Shown here: positions 6,803-13,547 of the stretch, one piece after another
Position numbering within the stretch: position 1 is the first letter of the stretch
How the letters are laid out: every line of letters begins with the position of its first letter
Assembly (NCBI GenBank): GCA_008636095.1
Contig: VSJD01000298.1
Coordinates: 1 to 15,628, forward strand
DNA length: 15,628 bases
Reading direction: 5' to 3'
From: Kiritimatiellota bacterium
GTDB lineage: Bacteria > Verrucomicrobiota > Kiritimatiellia > JAAZAB01
Translations under genes and position numbers: made by a program
The notes under the pieces: model-generated
The model's database searches: none
Seen by the model: the letters and a program-made list of their open reading frames with translations, nothing else
What the model was told of the DNA's origin: nothing

Positions 6803-8020
6803 ATGAAGCTATGGGGATGGATGGTGGTAATCGTATTGATCGGCATGCAGTCCGTAGCGCCGGCCCAGGTGCGGGTCACCAAGGCGATGAACGAAGTTTC
6901 GTCGCTGGATATCTCGCAATTCGTCGGCCAGTCCGGTGGCGCGCCGACCGTATTTCGACAGACTTTGGAAGCGGACTTAAAAGCGTCCGGCTGGTTCAGC
7001 CTGGCTGGTGGCGGGCGCGCCGAATTTTCGTTGCTCGGCGAGGCGGCTCTTGTCCGTGCCGGCCTGGAAGTCCGTTGTGAAGCCTATAATGTCGCCAGCC
7101 GCGAAAAATTACTCGGCAAGACCTATAACACAAACGCAACGGACCGCGAGGTGCGCCGGTTGGCCCACAAAGTGGCCGATGACATTGTTTTGGCGCTGAC
7201 CGGTCATAAAGGCATGGCGTCTACGCGTATTCTCCTGATCGGGAACCGCACGGGCAAAAAAGAGGTGTATTTGTGCGATGCCGATGGGCAGAATCTTCGG
7301 CAATTGACCCGCGACAATACGATTAGTATGGCGCCGAAATGGTCGCCGGATGGCAGTCGTTTCGTGTACACCTCGTTTCGTTCTCATTTCCCTGATGTGT
7401 ACCTGGTGAACCTGGATACGGGCGACCGCAAGTGTATTGCCAATTATCCCGGACTGAATGCCAGCGCGGCCTTTTCACCGGATGGACGCGAGGTGGCGTT
7501 GATTCTTTCCAAGGACGGTAACCCGGACCTTTATATCAAGAACCTGGCCGGCGGGACTCTCACGCGCCTGACGAACACCAGCCGTGCGGCTGAGGCCAGT
7601 CCGGCCTGGTCTCCCGACGGGCGTCAGATTGTTTTTGTTTCGGACCGGTCCGGGACCCCCCAGCTTTACGTCATGGATCGTTCCGGTGGCGAGCCTCGGC
7701 GGTTGACCAGTCGCGGTTCGCAGAATGTGGATCCCGACTGGGGCGCGAACGGGTATATCGCGTATTGCAGTTATATTGGCCGTGTCTACCAGGTCTTTGT
7801 CATGAATCCGGCCACGATGGAGTTCAAGCAGGTTACGCGGGAGGACGCTAATTATGAAGACCCGTCCTGGGCGCCCGATGGACGGCACATCGTGTGCACG
7901 CGGACAGCGAATTACCGGTCGCGTATTTTTATGGTTGACACACTGGGCGGTTCTTTAATACCTTTACTGCCGGAATCTGAAAGAGGGGATTGGGTTGCCC
8001 CGAATTGGTCGAAACAATAG
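6803..8020 (+). CDS. tolB: Tol-Pal system protein TolB
   Basis: TolB is the periplasmic member of the Tol-Pal system, which links inner membrane, peptidoglycan and outer membrane during constriction and binds Pal. The 405 residues begin with a signal peptide (WMVVIVLIGMQSVAPA, cut near 21). An alpha/beta N-terminal domain spans about 24-135 and a beta-propeller of PD40 repeats 140-400. Seen: WSPDGSRFVYTSF (180-192), FSPDG (224-228), WSPDGRQIVFVSDRSG (269-284), WGANGYIAY (313-321) and WAPDG (356-360). The length is close to the 430 of E. coli TolB. pal follows after 27 nt, as in many Gram-negatives; tolQ, tolR and tolA are not in the window. Confidence 0.94.
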   Translation: MKLWGWMVVIVLIGMQSVAPAQVRVTKAMNEVSSLDISQFVGQSGGAPTVFRQTLEADLKASGWFSLAGGGRAEFSLLGEAALVRAGLEVRCEAYNVASREKLLGKTYNTNATDREVRRLAHKVADDIVLALTGHKGMASTRILLIGNRTGKKEVYLCDADGQNLRQLTRDNTISMAPKWSPDGSRFVYTSFRSHFPDVYLVNLDTGDRKCIANYPGLNASAAFSPDGREVALILSKDGNPDLYIKNLAGGTLTRLTNTSRAAEASPAWSPDGRQIVFVSDRSGTPQLYVMDRSGGEPRRLTSRGSQNVDPDWGANGYIAYCSYIGRVYQVFVMNPATMEFKQVTREDANYEDPSWAPDGRHIVCTRTANYRSRIFMVDTLGGSLIPLLPESERGDWVAPNWSKQ

Positions 8021-8034
8021 GGTTATAAAACTAC

Positions 8035-8042
8035 AAGGAGGT
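8035..8042 (+). promoter_or_regulatory. Strong Shine-Dalgarno of pal
   Basis: AAGGAGGT, a near-perfect anti-Shine-Dalgarno match, ends 5 nt before the ATG at 8048. Together with the 27-nt gap behind tolB it supports independent high translation of pal from a shared mRNA. Confidence 0.75.
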
Positions 8043-8047
8043 ACGAA

Positions 8048-8572
8048 ATGAGCAGGAATTTATGGTTTGGGATGCTCGTGGTGGTGTTGGTTTGCGCGCT
8101 ATGCACAACGGGATGTCGGCGGAAACCCAAAACGTCAGCAATCGGTAATGACAACATCGGTGGTATCACCGGGAGCGGCCAGGGCTCCGAACAGGGGCTT
8201 TCTTCCCGTCCGGAAGGCGGCATGGACGTGCTGGCGGTTAAATTTGAAAACGTGCTGTTCGATTACGATAGCGCCCAGATTGGCGAGGCTCAACGCGCCA
8301 AGGTCGAAGCGGTCGCTGATTTCTTGAAGAAAAATGCCAGGACTGGCGCACTGGTGGAAGGTAATTGTGACGAACGCGGCAGTGCCGAGTATAATATGTC
8401 GCTGGGCGAGCGCCGTGCGCTGGCCGTGCGTGCCTACCTGGTCGGGCTGGGCATTGATGGCGCAATTATTCAGACCAAGAGCAATGGCAAGGAAAAGCCC
8501 GTTGCCATGGGGCATGATGAAGCCGCCTGGAGCTTGAACCGCCGTGCGGAATTTGTGCTCTTCAACCAGTAA
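8048..8572 (+). CDS. pal: Peptidoglycan-associated lipoprotein Pal (OmpA-like)
   Basis: Pal is the outer-membrane lipoprotein that binds peptidoglycan through an OmpA C-terminal domain and interacts with TolB. It has 174 residues. The signal peptide ends at TTGC with acylated Cys23; the -3 position is Thr rather than the usual Leu, so the lipobox is atypical. A flexible Gly/Ser-rich linker (30-58) leads to the OmpA-like domain (64-174): VLFDYDSAQI, GNCDERGSAEYNMSLGERRA with the diaminopimelate-binding Asp108 and Arg122/123 region, and the terminal NRRAEF. It directly follows tolB with a strong Shine-Dalgarno. A repeat element follows the stop within 10 nt. Confidence 0.95.
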   Translation: MSRNLWFGMLVVVLVCALCTTGCRRKPKTSAIGNDNIGGITGSGQGSEQGLSSRPEGGMDVLAVKFENVLFDYDSAQIGEAQRAKVEAVADFLKKNARTGALVEGNCDERGSAEYNMSLGERRALAVRAYLVGLGIDGAIIQTKSNGKEKPVAMGHDEAAWSLNRRAEFVLFNQ

Positions 8573-8579
8573 TCTGAAT

Positions 8580-8719
8580 AATGGTCAATGGAAAATGGCC
8601 TGCCTGCAGCGCTATGCGCAGCATTGCGGGCAGGTTGATGGTTAATGGAAGATGTTGCCTTTTTCCATATGGAGTGATCAAGTTCGGATCAATCATTAAC
8701 CATTGACCATTAAACATTC
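8580..8719. repeat. Heptad palindromic element B
   Basis: AATGGTCAATGG (8580-8591) is perfectly complementary to CCATTGACCATT (8700-8711), and ATGGTTAATG (8638-8647) to CATTAACCAT (8694-8703), so two left-arm segments compete for one right arm. Between the left segments lies a hairpin (8599-8634) with CCTGCC at one end and GGCAGG at the other. The units follow ATGGNNN in phase. It begins 8 nt after the pal stop and ends about 40 nt before the tatA start. Confidence 0.8.
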
Positions 8720-8751
8720 CCGCCGAAGGCGGGTCCGCCTATGGCGGAAAC
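8716..8751 (+). repeat. Double GC hairpin module (copy 1)
   Basis: CCCGCC-GAA-GGCGGG (8719-8733) and CCGCC-TAT-GGCGG (8735-8747) are two adjacent hairpins. The 36-nt module recurs in reverse orientation at 10547-10582 with 34 of 36 matches. It sits at the right end of element B, 9 nt before the likely tatA start. Confidence 0.8.
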
Positions 8752-8759
8752 CATTGCTT

Positions 8760-9023
8760 ATGATGATTCCATTGGCTTTCTTCGGGAGTTCCATGGGGGC
8801 GGGTGAAATTATCCTGATCCTCGGGGTTGTCCTTTTGTTGTTTGGAGCAGAACGATTGCCTGCCATGGCCCGCTCCCTGGGAAAAGTCCTGGAGGATTTT
8901 CGCCGCGCGGCCAGGGATTTAACGCATGATCTTATGGACAGTCAACATCCGCCGCAAGTATCCGAAACTCCACCCCCTCTGCCACCTCCTTCTAAACTGC
9001 CCTCTGATGAAAGAAAAGGATAG
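8760..9023 (+). CDS. tatA: Twin-arginine translocase subunit TatA/TatE family
   Basis: TatA forms the protein-conducting part of the Tat pathway, which exports folded proteins. The 87 residues match the family layout: a short N-terminus, one transmembrane helix (about 14-28, AGEIILILGVVLLLFG) with the conserved F28-G29 hinge, an amphipathic helix (ERLPAMARSLGKVLEDFRRAARDL) and a Pro/Ser-rich polar tail. Possible starts are the ATGs at 8760, 8763 and 8793; the last has GGGAG close upstream and would give MGAGEIILIL. A TTG at 8703 lies inside repeat element B and is rejected. No tatB or tatC is nearby, so TatB-like assignment cannot be excluded. Confidence 0.88.
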   Translation: MMIPLAFFGSSMGAGEIILILGVVLLLFGAERLPAMARSLGKVLEDFRRAARDLTHDLMDSQHPPQVSETPPPLPPPSKLPSDERKG

Positions 9024-9027
9024 CCTG

Positions 9028-9060
9028 ATGACCGGTCAGCCCGGCGGACATGATTCATGA
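9028..9060 (+). CDS. Possible 10-codon leader ORF overlapping the next gene
   Basis: ATG at 9028 has AAAGGA upstream with suitable spacing, and its TGA (9058-9060) overlaps the ATG at 9057 as ATGA. The peptide would be MTGQPGGHDS. Such overlaps can couple translation, and the downstream gene has only a modest Shine-Dalgarno (GGCGGA, 9043-9048). It may equally be chance. Confidence 0.2.
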   Translation: MTGQPGGHDS

Positions 9061-10514
9061 GCACACCCGGGGACATGGTCATCGAGTTGAATTTTGTGCC
9101 GGAGTGGGCGCGGCGCCCCGCCGATCAGAGCGCCTATGCGCGGTTTGAGGATCGCCCGCGTGGCCGCGGTCGCGATCGCGACCAGGATAGACGTCGCCCG
9201 GGTGATAAATCCGGATACGCCGATCAACGGCGAATGGGGACGGAATCGGGCGGGAAAAAACGCGGCGGTTTGGGCGCGCCGCGTCCGTTCCGCGCGGCGC
9301 CAGGGTCCTCACCCTCCGAAAGCGATCGACGCCAAGAACGCCTGCCCCAGGGCGGCCAAGGTTCCGACAATCGGCCGCCACCCATCGAAGTGACCTTCAT
9401 TCCCGAACGCCGGGGCCTGAAACCGCTGGTCGCCCGGCTGGCCCGCTCGGGCCGCGCCTATCCGCTGTTTGAAGTGGCGACACTGTTTTTGAGTAAGCCG
9501 GATTTTTATGCCGTCAAACAGGAAGTGATCCCTGGCGCCGCCGACGCGGAATCGGTTTTCCTCTACCAGTGCGCCGAATGCAAGGTTGTTTTCCTGGATC
9601 GAAACCGGGCTGTGGCCCACGCGTTGAACAAACATATGGATCTTTTTTATGCCCGGGAAGAGACGCAAAACGATCCGCCCAAGGGGGCGTTCATGTGTGT
9701 GGCACGCTGTAAGCTTTCGGGTGAACTGCTGGGTCCGCCGAATTATCATGAATTCAATGAACGGGTCCTGGAACTGCATAGCACGCGGTTTGCTTCGATG
9801 TCGCTGGACGCCTATCGCCGGCAGATTGTCAATGAAACGGATCCGGCGTTGATCGAACAGTGGAAAAAGGAGGCCTGCCGCCAGATCGTTTATCGCACCT
9901 TGCGTGTGGCTGAGCCGTTGACCTTCAAGCGTCGCAACCAGGTGGAGGCCCATTTCCTGGAACATTATGCCCCGACTTTGATCTGGAAAGGGCGTAGGTT
10001 TGTCACGCCGGGCGTGGCCTGCCGGGATCTTGAGGATCCCCACATGCGCCGGGTAGTCGAGGAGTCCTGGGCGCATGAAAACCAGTTCCCGCTGAAAATG
10101 GCGGTTTCGATCCAACCGGCTTTTCGGCACTTGGGACTGCACATGTTTAAGGCCTCCGGCAAAGCGACCTTTGTCACGGCGATTGTGCCTCATCCCATTG
10201 ATCCTTTGCAGGCCGCCGATGGCATTCGACGGATTTTGGAATGCCTGTGTGCTCACCCGGGTGTCAGCCGCCAGGAGCTTGTGATGTTACTTAGGCCGGA
10301 CACCGCGCCGGGCGCCATGCCGGACGCGCCGGAAGTGGCGGCCACGCCAGAAGTGGTGGCCATTCTGCATGCCCTGCGTTGGATGTTGGAAAAAGGACAT
10401 GTCATCGAGTTTTACAACGGTACGCTGGCCATTCCCTATCGTAAACCGGAGAGCGCCAAAGCGGATAAAGCCGCACAGCCGGTGATCCATCCGCGCACAA
10501 CAACGCGCGTATGA
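9057..10514 (+). CDS. Unknown protein with a C2H2 zinc-finger-like motif and Arg/Gly-rich N-terminus
   Basis: I do not recognise this 485-residue protein as a named family. The N-terminal 110 residues include a charged, RG/RD-rich, probably disordered stretch (31-105) flanked by two related segments, IELNFVPE (9-16) and IEVTFIPE (110-117). Residues 172-193 fit a classical C2H2 finger: C172-x2-C175-x3-F179-x8-H188-x4-H193. A second segment at 290-303 (FKRRNQVEAH, H299, H303) resembles the first without its cysteines. The end (about 385-462) looks like a winged helix, ending LRWMLEKGHVIEFYNGTLAIP. Together these suggest nucleic-acid binding, which is inference. It starts 33 nt after tatA, so co-transcription is likely. 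Confidence 0.8.
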   Translation: MSTPGDMVIELNFVPEWARRPADQSAYARFEDRPRGRGRDRDQDRRRPGDKSGYADQRRMGTESGGKKRGGLGAPRPFRAAPGSSPSESDRRQERLPQGGQGSDNRPPPIEVTFIPERRGLKPLVARLARSGRAYPLFEVATLFLSKPDFYAVKQEVIPGAADAESVFLYQCAECKVVFLDRNRAVAHALNKHMDLFYAREETQNDPPKGAFMCVARCKLSGELLGPPNYHEFNERVLELHSTRFASMSLDAYRRQIVNETDPALIEQWKKEACRQIVYRTLRVAEPLTFKRRNQVEAHFLEHYAPTLIWKGRRFVTPGVACRDLEDPHMRRVVEESWAHENQFPLKMAVSIQPAFRHLGLHMFKASGKATFVTAIVPHPIDPLQAADGIRRILECLCAHPGVSRQELVMLLRPDTAPGAMPDAPEVAATPEVVAILHALRWMLEKGHVIEFYNGTLAIPYRKPESAKADKAAQPVIHPRTTTRV

Positions 10515-10529
10515 TGGGCAACGGAAAAA

Positions 10530-10702
10530 ATGGTTAATGGATGATGTTTTCCGCCATAGGCGGACCCGCCTTCGACGGGAATGGTTCATGAATAATGTTC
10601 AATAGTGAACAACTCAATCCCGACGAAGCCAAGTCGTGTGTTGTGTCAGGCCGCATTAACCATTTGCCATTTACCATCAACCATATTCCATGAACCATTC
10701 CC
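10530..10702. repeat. Heptad palindromic element C
   Basis: GGGAATGGTTCATG (10577-10590) is perfectly complementary to CATGAACCATTCCC (10689-10702), and ATGGTTAATG (10530-10539) to CATTAACCAT (10654-10663). The right arm, read on the minus strand, is about seven consecutive in-phase ATGGNNN units (10654-10704). The double GC hairpin module sits inside the left arm in inverted orientation. The element starts 16 nt after the upstream stop and ends at the next start codon (10704). Confidence 0.82.
10547..10582 (-). repeat. Double GC hairpin module (copy 2, inverted)
   Basis: The reverse complement of this 36-nt stretch matches 8716-8751 at 34 of 36 positions. It forms the same two hairpins, although one stem (CCCGCC against GACGGG) now has a mismatch. 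The inverted orientation shows that it moves or duplicates as a unit distinct from the heptad arms. Confidence 0.75.
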
Positions 10703-10703
10703 C

Positions 10704-11363
10704 ATGAGTGCTATCCACTTAACTTGTCCGGCCTGCGGGCGACTTCAAACTGTTGCGGAGTTTGTCGAGGAACCTGTAATGGCCTGCCCGGCATGTGGGC
10801 AGGCGCTGGTCCTGATGGAACGGAAACCTGGGAACCCCGGCTTGGAAGTGAAATGGCGCGAGCCGCTGCGTTCGCACGAACAGGCGGCCCATGCGGATGC
10901 GCCGGGATCGGCGGACAATGTGCCCGGCTTGCCTGCGTTGGTTGCGCGGCGTTCGGCAAGCATGGCGCGTGATACCCATTGGGCTCAAGCGCATGCGCTG
11001 AGAGTCTGGCTGAGCGCCCTGATCTTTCTGGTGCTGGCGGGGGGGCTGGCTTATATCCGGTTTTACGGCGGTTGGCCGGGCATGCCTCTGGAAACGCTGA
11101 AATCGTATGGCATGCTGGCAATCGCGGCCGCCTACCTGTTTGTTATTGGCCTGGCCCTGCGGGACAATATGTTTGACGGTTTGCTTGCCATCGTGGTTCC
11201 CTTATATCCGTTTTACTACCTGTTTTTTTCTTCCAGTGCCTTGTTTACACGCGCGCTGGTCGGTGCGTTGCTGGTGGCCTTTGGGTATGACACTCTGCTA
11301 TATCTCCAGGGGTGGGCTGGCGTGGTATCCGATGCCGTCCATCATTGGATTCAACGCGTGTGA
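10704..11363 (+). CDS. Zinc-ribbon membrane protein of unknown function
   Basis: A 219-residue protein. Two CxxC knuckles (TCPACG, C8/C11; ACPACG, C28/C31) form a probable zinc ribbon at the N-terminus. A polar, Ala/Arg-rich linker (40-95) and four predicted transmembrane helices (about 100-120, 134-153, 158-176, 182-201) follow. The cytosolic ribbon plus membrane domain recalls many unclassified bacterial proteins; no enzyme motif is visible. The ATG at 10704 overlaps the last base pairs of repeat element C and has no clear Shine-Dalgarno. A longer GTG reading from 10605 passes through the repeat and is unlikely. alr follows after 149 nt. Confidence 0.78.
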   Translation: MSAIHLTCPACGRLQTVAEFVEEPVMACPACGQALVLMERKPGNPGLEVKWREPLRSHEQAAHADAPGSADNVPGLPALVARRSASMARDTHWAQAHALRVWLSALIFLVLAGGLAYIRFYGGWPGMPLETLKSYGMLAIAAAYLFVIGLALRDNMFDGLLAIVVPLYPFYYLFFSSSALFTRALVGALLVAFGYDTLLYLQGWAGVVSDAVHHWIQRV

Positions 11364-11512
11364 CCAGTCATGTAATGTGATCTAATGCGGGCTGTGCCGC
11401 ACCAAGTATGCTGTTTTCCCGGAAGTGTGGCGAATTCGATCACGCTGCCGGGAATAATACATCAAACTTGAGTTGCGGGCATAGTGCACGTTGGTATGTT
11501 GCCAGAAATGCC

Positions 11513-12646
11513 ATGTCAAATCTCGTTAAAGCCTACATCAGTCGTGCCGCCTTGCGGCATAATGTCGAGGTGTTGAAAGCCGCCGCCGCCGGCACACCTC
11601 TATGCGCCATAGTCAAGGCCAATGCCTATGGACATGGCGCGGTCCTCGTGGCCGAAGCTTTGTCGGGCATGGGTATCGCTTTCTGGGGCGTGGCCACGAT
11701 AGCGGAAGCCCTGGAACTGAGAAAGCACGGGATCCGCGAACCGATCCTGCTGTTGCGTCCGCTTGAGCTCTATGAACCGGTCAGTGATGCAGCGGAAGCC
11801 AGCGACGCTTTGCTGGAAGCGGATATCCGGCCGACCATCGTCGGCGCGGAAGGAATCCGTCTGCTGGCCCAGCGCGCCGCGTATCGGCGGATAATTCCCC
11901 GTGTTCACCTCAAAGTGGATACCGGCATGGGCCGTAGCGGATGCCCCGCTGATGACGCGGTCGAGTTGGCCCTGTTATTGCGCGCGAGCCCGTTTCTGGA
12001 GCTGGAAGGTATTTACAGCCATTTTGCCTGTGCGGATGAACGTGTTCTGGATTTTACCCGCCGGCAACAGGCAGTCTTCCAGGATGTCTTGGAAAAACTT
12101 GCGACGCGCGGCGTGCGCATCCCGATCCGCCATCTGGCCAATAGCGCGGCCATTTTCAACCTGCCGGAGGCGCGGCTGGATATGGTCCGCCCGGGCCTTG
12201 CGCTTTATGGATACGGCGGCAAATATATCCGGGGTTCCGAGCGTCTGCGCCCATCGTTGCGGCTTGAAGCGCCGGTGATTACGACCAAATGGATCCCGAC
12301 GGGCGAAACCTGCGGTTATGGCCGCATATTTACCGCGCGGCGGAAGACGCGCATTGGTCTGTTGCCGTTAGGGTATGCCGATGGGTATAACCGCCGTTGG
12401 TCCAATGCCGGCCAAGTTAGTTTTGGAAATCAGCTGATCCCGGTCATTGGCCGTGTCAGTATGGACCTGACCATCCTGGATTTGACGGATGCGCCGGACG
12501 CGGTGGTGGGAAGTCCGGTCTGCGTCGTCAGTGATCGTCGGGATGATCCGCATTCCGTGGAGTCCATGGCGGAGCGTTTGGACACCATTCCGCACGAAAT
12601 CACCTGCGCGCTCGGGTCGCGGGTGGAACGCGTGCTGACCGCATAG
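11513..12646 (+). CDS. alr: Alanine racemase
   Basis: Alr is the PLP enzyme that interconverts L- and D-alanine, supplying D-Ala for peptidoglycan. The 377 residues match the family. Seen: the PLP Lys35 in AIVKANAYGHG, LKVDTGMGRSG (132-143), EGIYSHFACAD (164-174), HLANSAA (207-213), DMVRPGLALYG (223-233), the second catalytic base Tyr269 in CGYGRIF, LPLGYADGYNRRW and RVSMD near the C-terminal substrate region. I chose the ATG at 11513 because family similarity starts at KAYISRAALRHN; an upstream ATG at 11408 adds 35 residues without family character. The Shine-Dalgarno is weak. The 149 nt upstream hold a small GCGG/CCGC hairpin but no convincing promoter. Confidence 0.95.
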   Translation: MSNLVKAYISRAALRHNVEVLKAAAAGTPLCAIVKANAYGHGAVLVAEALSGMGIAFWGVATIAEALELRKHGIREPILLLRPLELYEPVSDAAEASDALLEADIRPTIVGAEGIRLLAQRAAYRRIIPRVHLKVDTGMGRSGCPADDAVELALLLRASPFLELEGIYSHFACADERVLDFTRRQQAVFQDVLEKLATRGVRIPIRHLANSAAIFNLPEARLDMVRPGLALYGYGGKYIRGSERLRPSLRLEAPVITTKWIPTGETCGYGRIFTARRKTRIGLLPLGYADGYNRRWSNAGQVSFGNQLIPVIGRVSMDLTILDLTDAPDAVVGSPVCVVSDRRDDPHSVESMAERLDTIPHEITCALGSRVERVLTA

Positions 12647-12682
12647 CCCGTATATTTCACGCCAAAGCGTGAAATGTTCGGG
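12647..12682 (+). terminator. Hairpin directly after alr, probable 3'-end structure
   Basis: It starts immediately after the alr stop. ATTTCACGC (12654-12662), loop CAAA, GCGTGAAAT (12667-12675) is a perfect 9-bp stem. CCCG (12647-12650) and CGGG (12679-12682) extend it across symmetric 3-nt internal loops. No T-run follows, so it is either a Rho-dependent or mRNA-stabilising structure rather than a classical intrinsic terminator. Confidence 0.5.
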
Positions 12683-12688
12683 ATAGCC

Positions 12689-12719
12689 GCCTGGGCTGAA
12701 TTCAGCCTGGGCTGAATTC
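12689..12719. repeat. 15-bp direct repeat after alr
   Basis: GCCTGGGCTGAATTC occurs exactly at 12689-12703 and 12705-12719, a period of 16 bp. The junction forms the perfect palindrome GCTGAATTCAGC. It lies in the 370-nt gap between alr and the FHA gene, which holds only repeats and candidate regulatory sites. Confidence 0.8.
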
Positions 12720-12723
12720 GGAA

Positions 12724-12754
12724 TTGACATGGACGTCAAAACATGCCATTTATA
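12724..12754 (+). promoter_or_regulatory. Possible promoter or operator for the FHA gene
   Basis: A perfect -35 consensus TTGACA (12724-12729) is followed by TTTATA (12749-12754) at a 19-nt spacing, longer than ideal. The inverted repeat TTGAC-N6-GTCAA (12724-12739) overlaps the -35 and could bind a dimeric regulator. The leader would be about 255 nt and include the repeat element at 12837-12952. Confidence 0.33.
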
Positions 12755-12836
12755 TATTTAATTCTGTGATCGGCAGATGGGTGCGGCAGGTAATCCCTCT
12801 GTTACGTAAGGGGAGACGATTGCAGGCTTCAATGCC

Positions 12837-12952
12837 GTCATTCCCGCGAAAGCGGGAAGCCTGTATCAGTATTGAATATTTCTGGATTCCCGAGCCTACT
12901 CCGCTGAAGTAAAGCCTTCTGGCTACGAAGGCCGGGTCGGGTCGGGAATGAC
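12837..12952. repeat. GTCATTCCCG-type palindromic intergenic element
   Basis: The termini GTCATTCCCG (12837-12846) and CGGGAATGAC (12943-12952) are perfect inverted repeats enclosing 96 nt. Internal hairpins are TTCCCGC-GAAA-GCGGGAA (12841-12858), nested in CAGGCTTC/GAAGCCTG (12823-12863), and GCCTTC/GAAGGC (12914-12932). CTGGATTCCCG (12882-12892) is a second copy of the terminal motif. From general knowledge, palindromes of the GTCATTCCCGCGAAAGCGGG type are scattered through many bacterial genomes. There is no transposase, so it would be non-autonomous. Confidence 0.7.
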
Positions 12953-13002
12953 AGAAAATATTCAGCCCCCCGTAAGAGGGGTTACTGCGGCAAGTGTTTT
13001 TC

Positions 13003-13008
13003 AGGAGG
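13003..13008 (+). promoter_or_regulatory. Shine-Dalgarno deciding the FHA gene start
   Basis: AGGAGG lies 8 nt before the GTG at 13017, an ideal spacing. It favours this GTG over the in-frame ATG at 12948, which lies inside the terminal repeat of the preceding palindromic element. Confidence 0.75.
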
Positions 13009-13016
13009 CAGTATTT

Positions 13017-13517
13017 GTGGCTTATCTCATGGGCATGTCAGGATCGGTCAAGGGTCAGAAATTTGAGATCCGCAAGGATCGGATGACCATTGGCCGGAAT
13101 CAGATCAACGACGTGGTGCTCGCGGATGAGGCCGTCTCGTCCCAGCATTGCTATGTGACCAGGCGGGGAGAACGCTATGTTCTACATGACCTCAATTCCA
13201 CCAACGGAACCCTTCTGAACTTTGAACGGATCACGGACGAAGCCGAGCTCAAGTCCAAACACATGATTCAGATCGGTTCTTGTGAATTCATGTTTAACGG
13301 TGATTCCGAGGAGGGCGCCGGGGCGTCCACTGCCTCGGTAACGCAGGTGGTGGTGGATGTGGGCCGGCCGGTGATCAATCCGACTTTTTTCGAAAGTGTC
13401 TCGCCCTTCGGTACGCGCCGAAAAAGCAACCGGAATCTATGGTTAGTGGTGTTTGTTGTCATCGGCCTGGCCGCCCTGGCCAGTCTCTTGGTTTTCCTGG
13501 TCCAGATTGTCAAGTAA
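13017..13517 (+). CDS. FHA-domain protein with a C-terminal membrane anchor
   Basis: FHA domains bind phosphothreonine peptides, usually in Ser/Thr-kinase signalling. The 166 residues (GTG start) hold an N-terminal FHA domain (about 3-94): IGRN (25-28, phosphate-binding Arg27), SSQH (41-44), LHDLNSTNGT (56-65). A Ser/Thr/Val-rich linker (95-135), a basic RRKSNRN stop and a single C-terminal transmembrane helix (141-163) follow, so the FHA domain should face the cytosol as a tail-anchored protein. No kinase or phosphatase gene is adjacent, so the partner is unknown. A hairpin identical in plan to 6326-6355 starts 4 nt after the stop. Confidence 0.9.
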   Translation: MAYLMGMSGSVKGQKFEIRKDRMTIGRNQINDVVLADEAVSSQHCYVTRRGERYVLHDLNSTNGTLLNFERITDEAELKSKHMIQIGSCEFMFNGDSEEGAGASTASVTQVVVDVGRPVINPTFFESVSPFGTRRKSNRNLWLVVFVVIGLAALASLLVFLVQIVK

Positions 13518-13520
13518 CCC

Positions 13521-13546
13521 CGATCTGCGCGTAAGCGCGCAGATCG
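13521..13546. repeat. Hairpin after the FHA gene, shared with 6326-6355
   Basis: CGATCTGCGCG, loop TAAG, CGCGCAGATCG: a perfect 11-bp stem. The mismatch present in the 6326-6355 copy is paired here. No T-run follows. It continues directly into heptad element D. Confidence 0.78.
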
Positions 13547-13547
13547 A

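Noticed and set aside
9309..10256. Antisense 315-codon reading frame
   Set aside because: It is a shadow of the C2H2-motif gene on the opposite strand, without a recognisable domain; the plus-strand protein has motifs and context.
10605..10703. Longer zinc-ribbon membrane protein from GTG 10605
   Set aside because: The extension translates heptad element C; the conserved-looking protein starts at MSAIHLTCPACG.
11408..11512. 35-residue N-terminal extension of alanine racemase
   Set aside because: No family similarity in the extension; Alr proteins begin near the KAYISRAALRHN segment.
12837..12952. Insertion sequence
   Set aside because: It has terminal inverted repeats but is only 116 bp, encodes no transposase and shows no obvious target duplication.
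12948..13016. Longer FHA protein from ATG 12948
   Set aside because: This ATG is inside the terminal repeat of the palindromic element, while AGGAGG sits ideally before GTG 13017.
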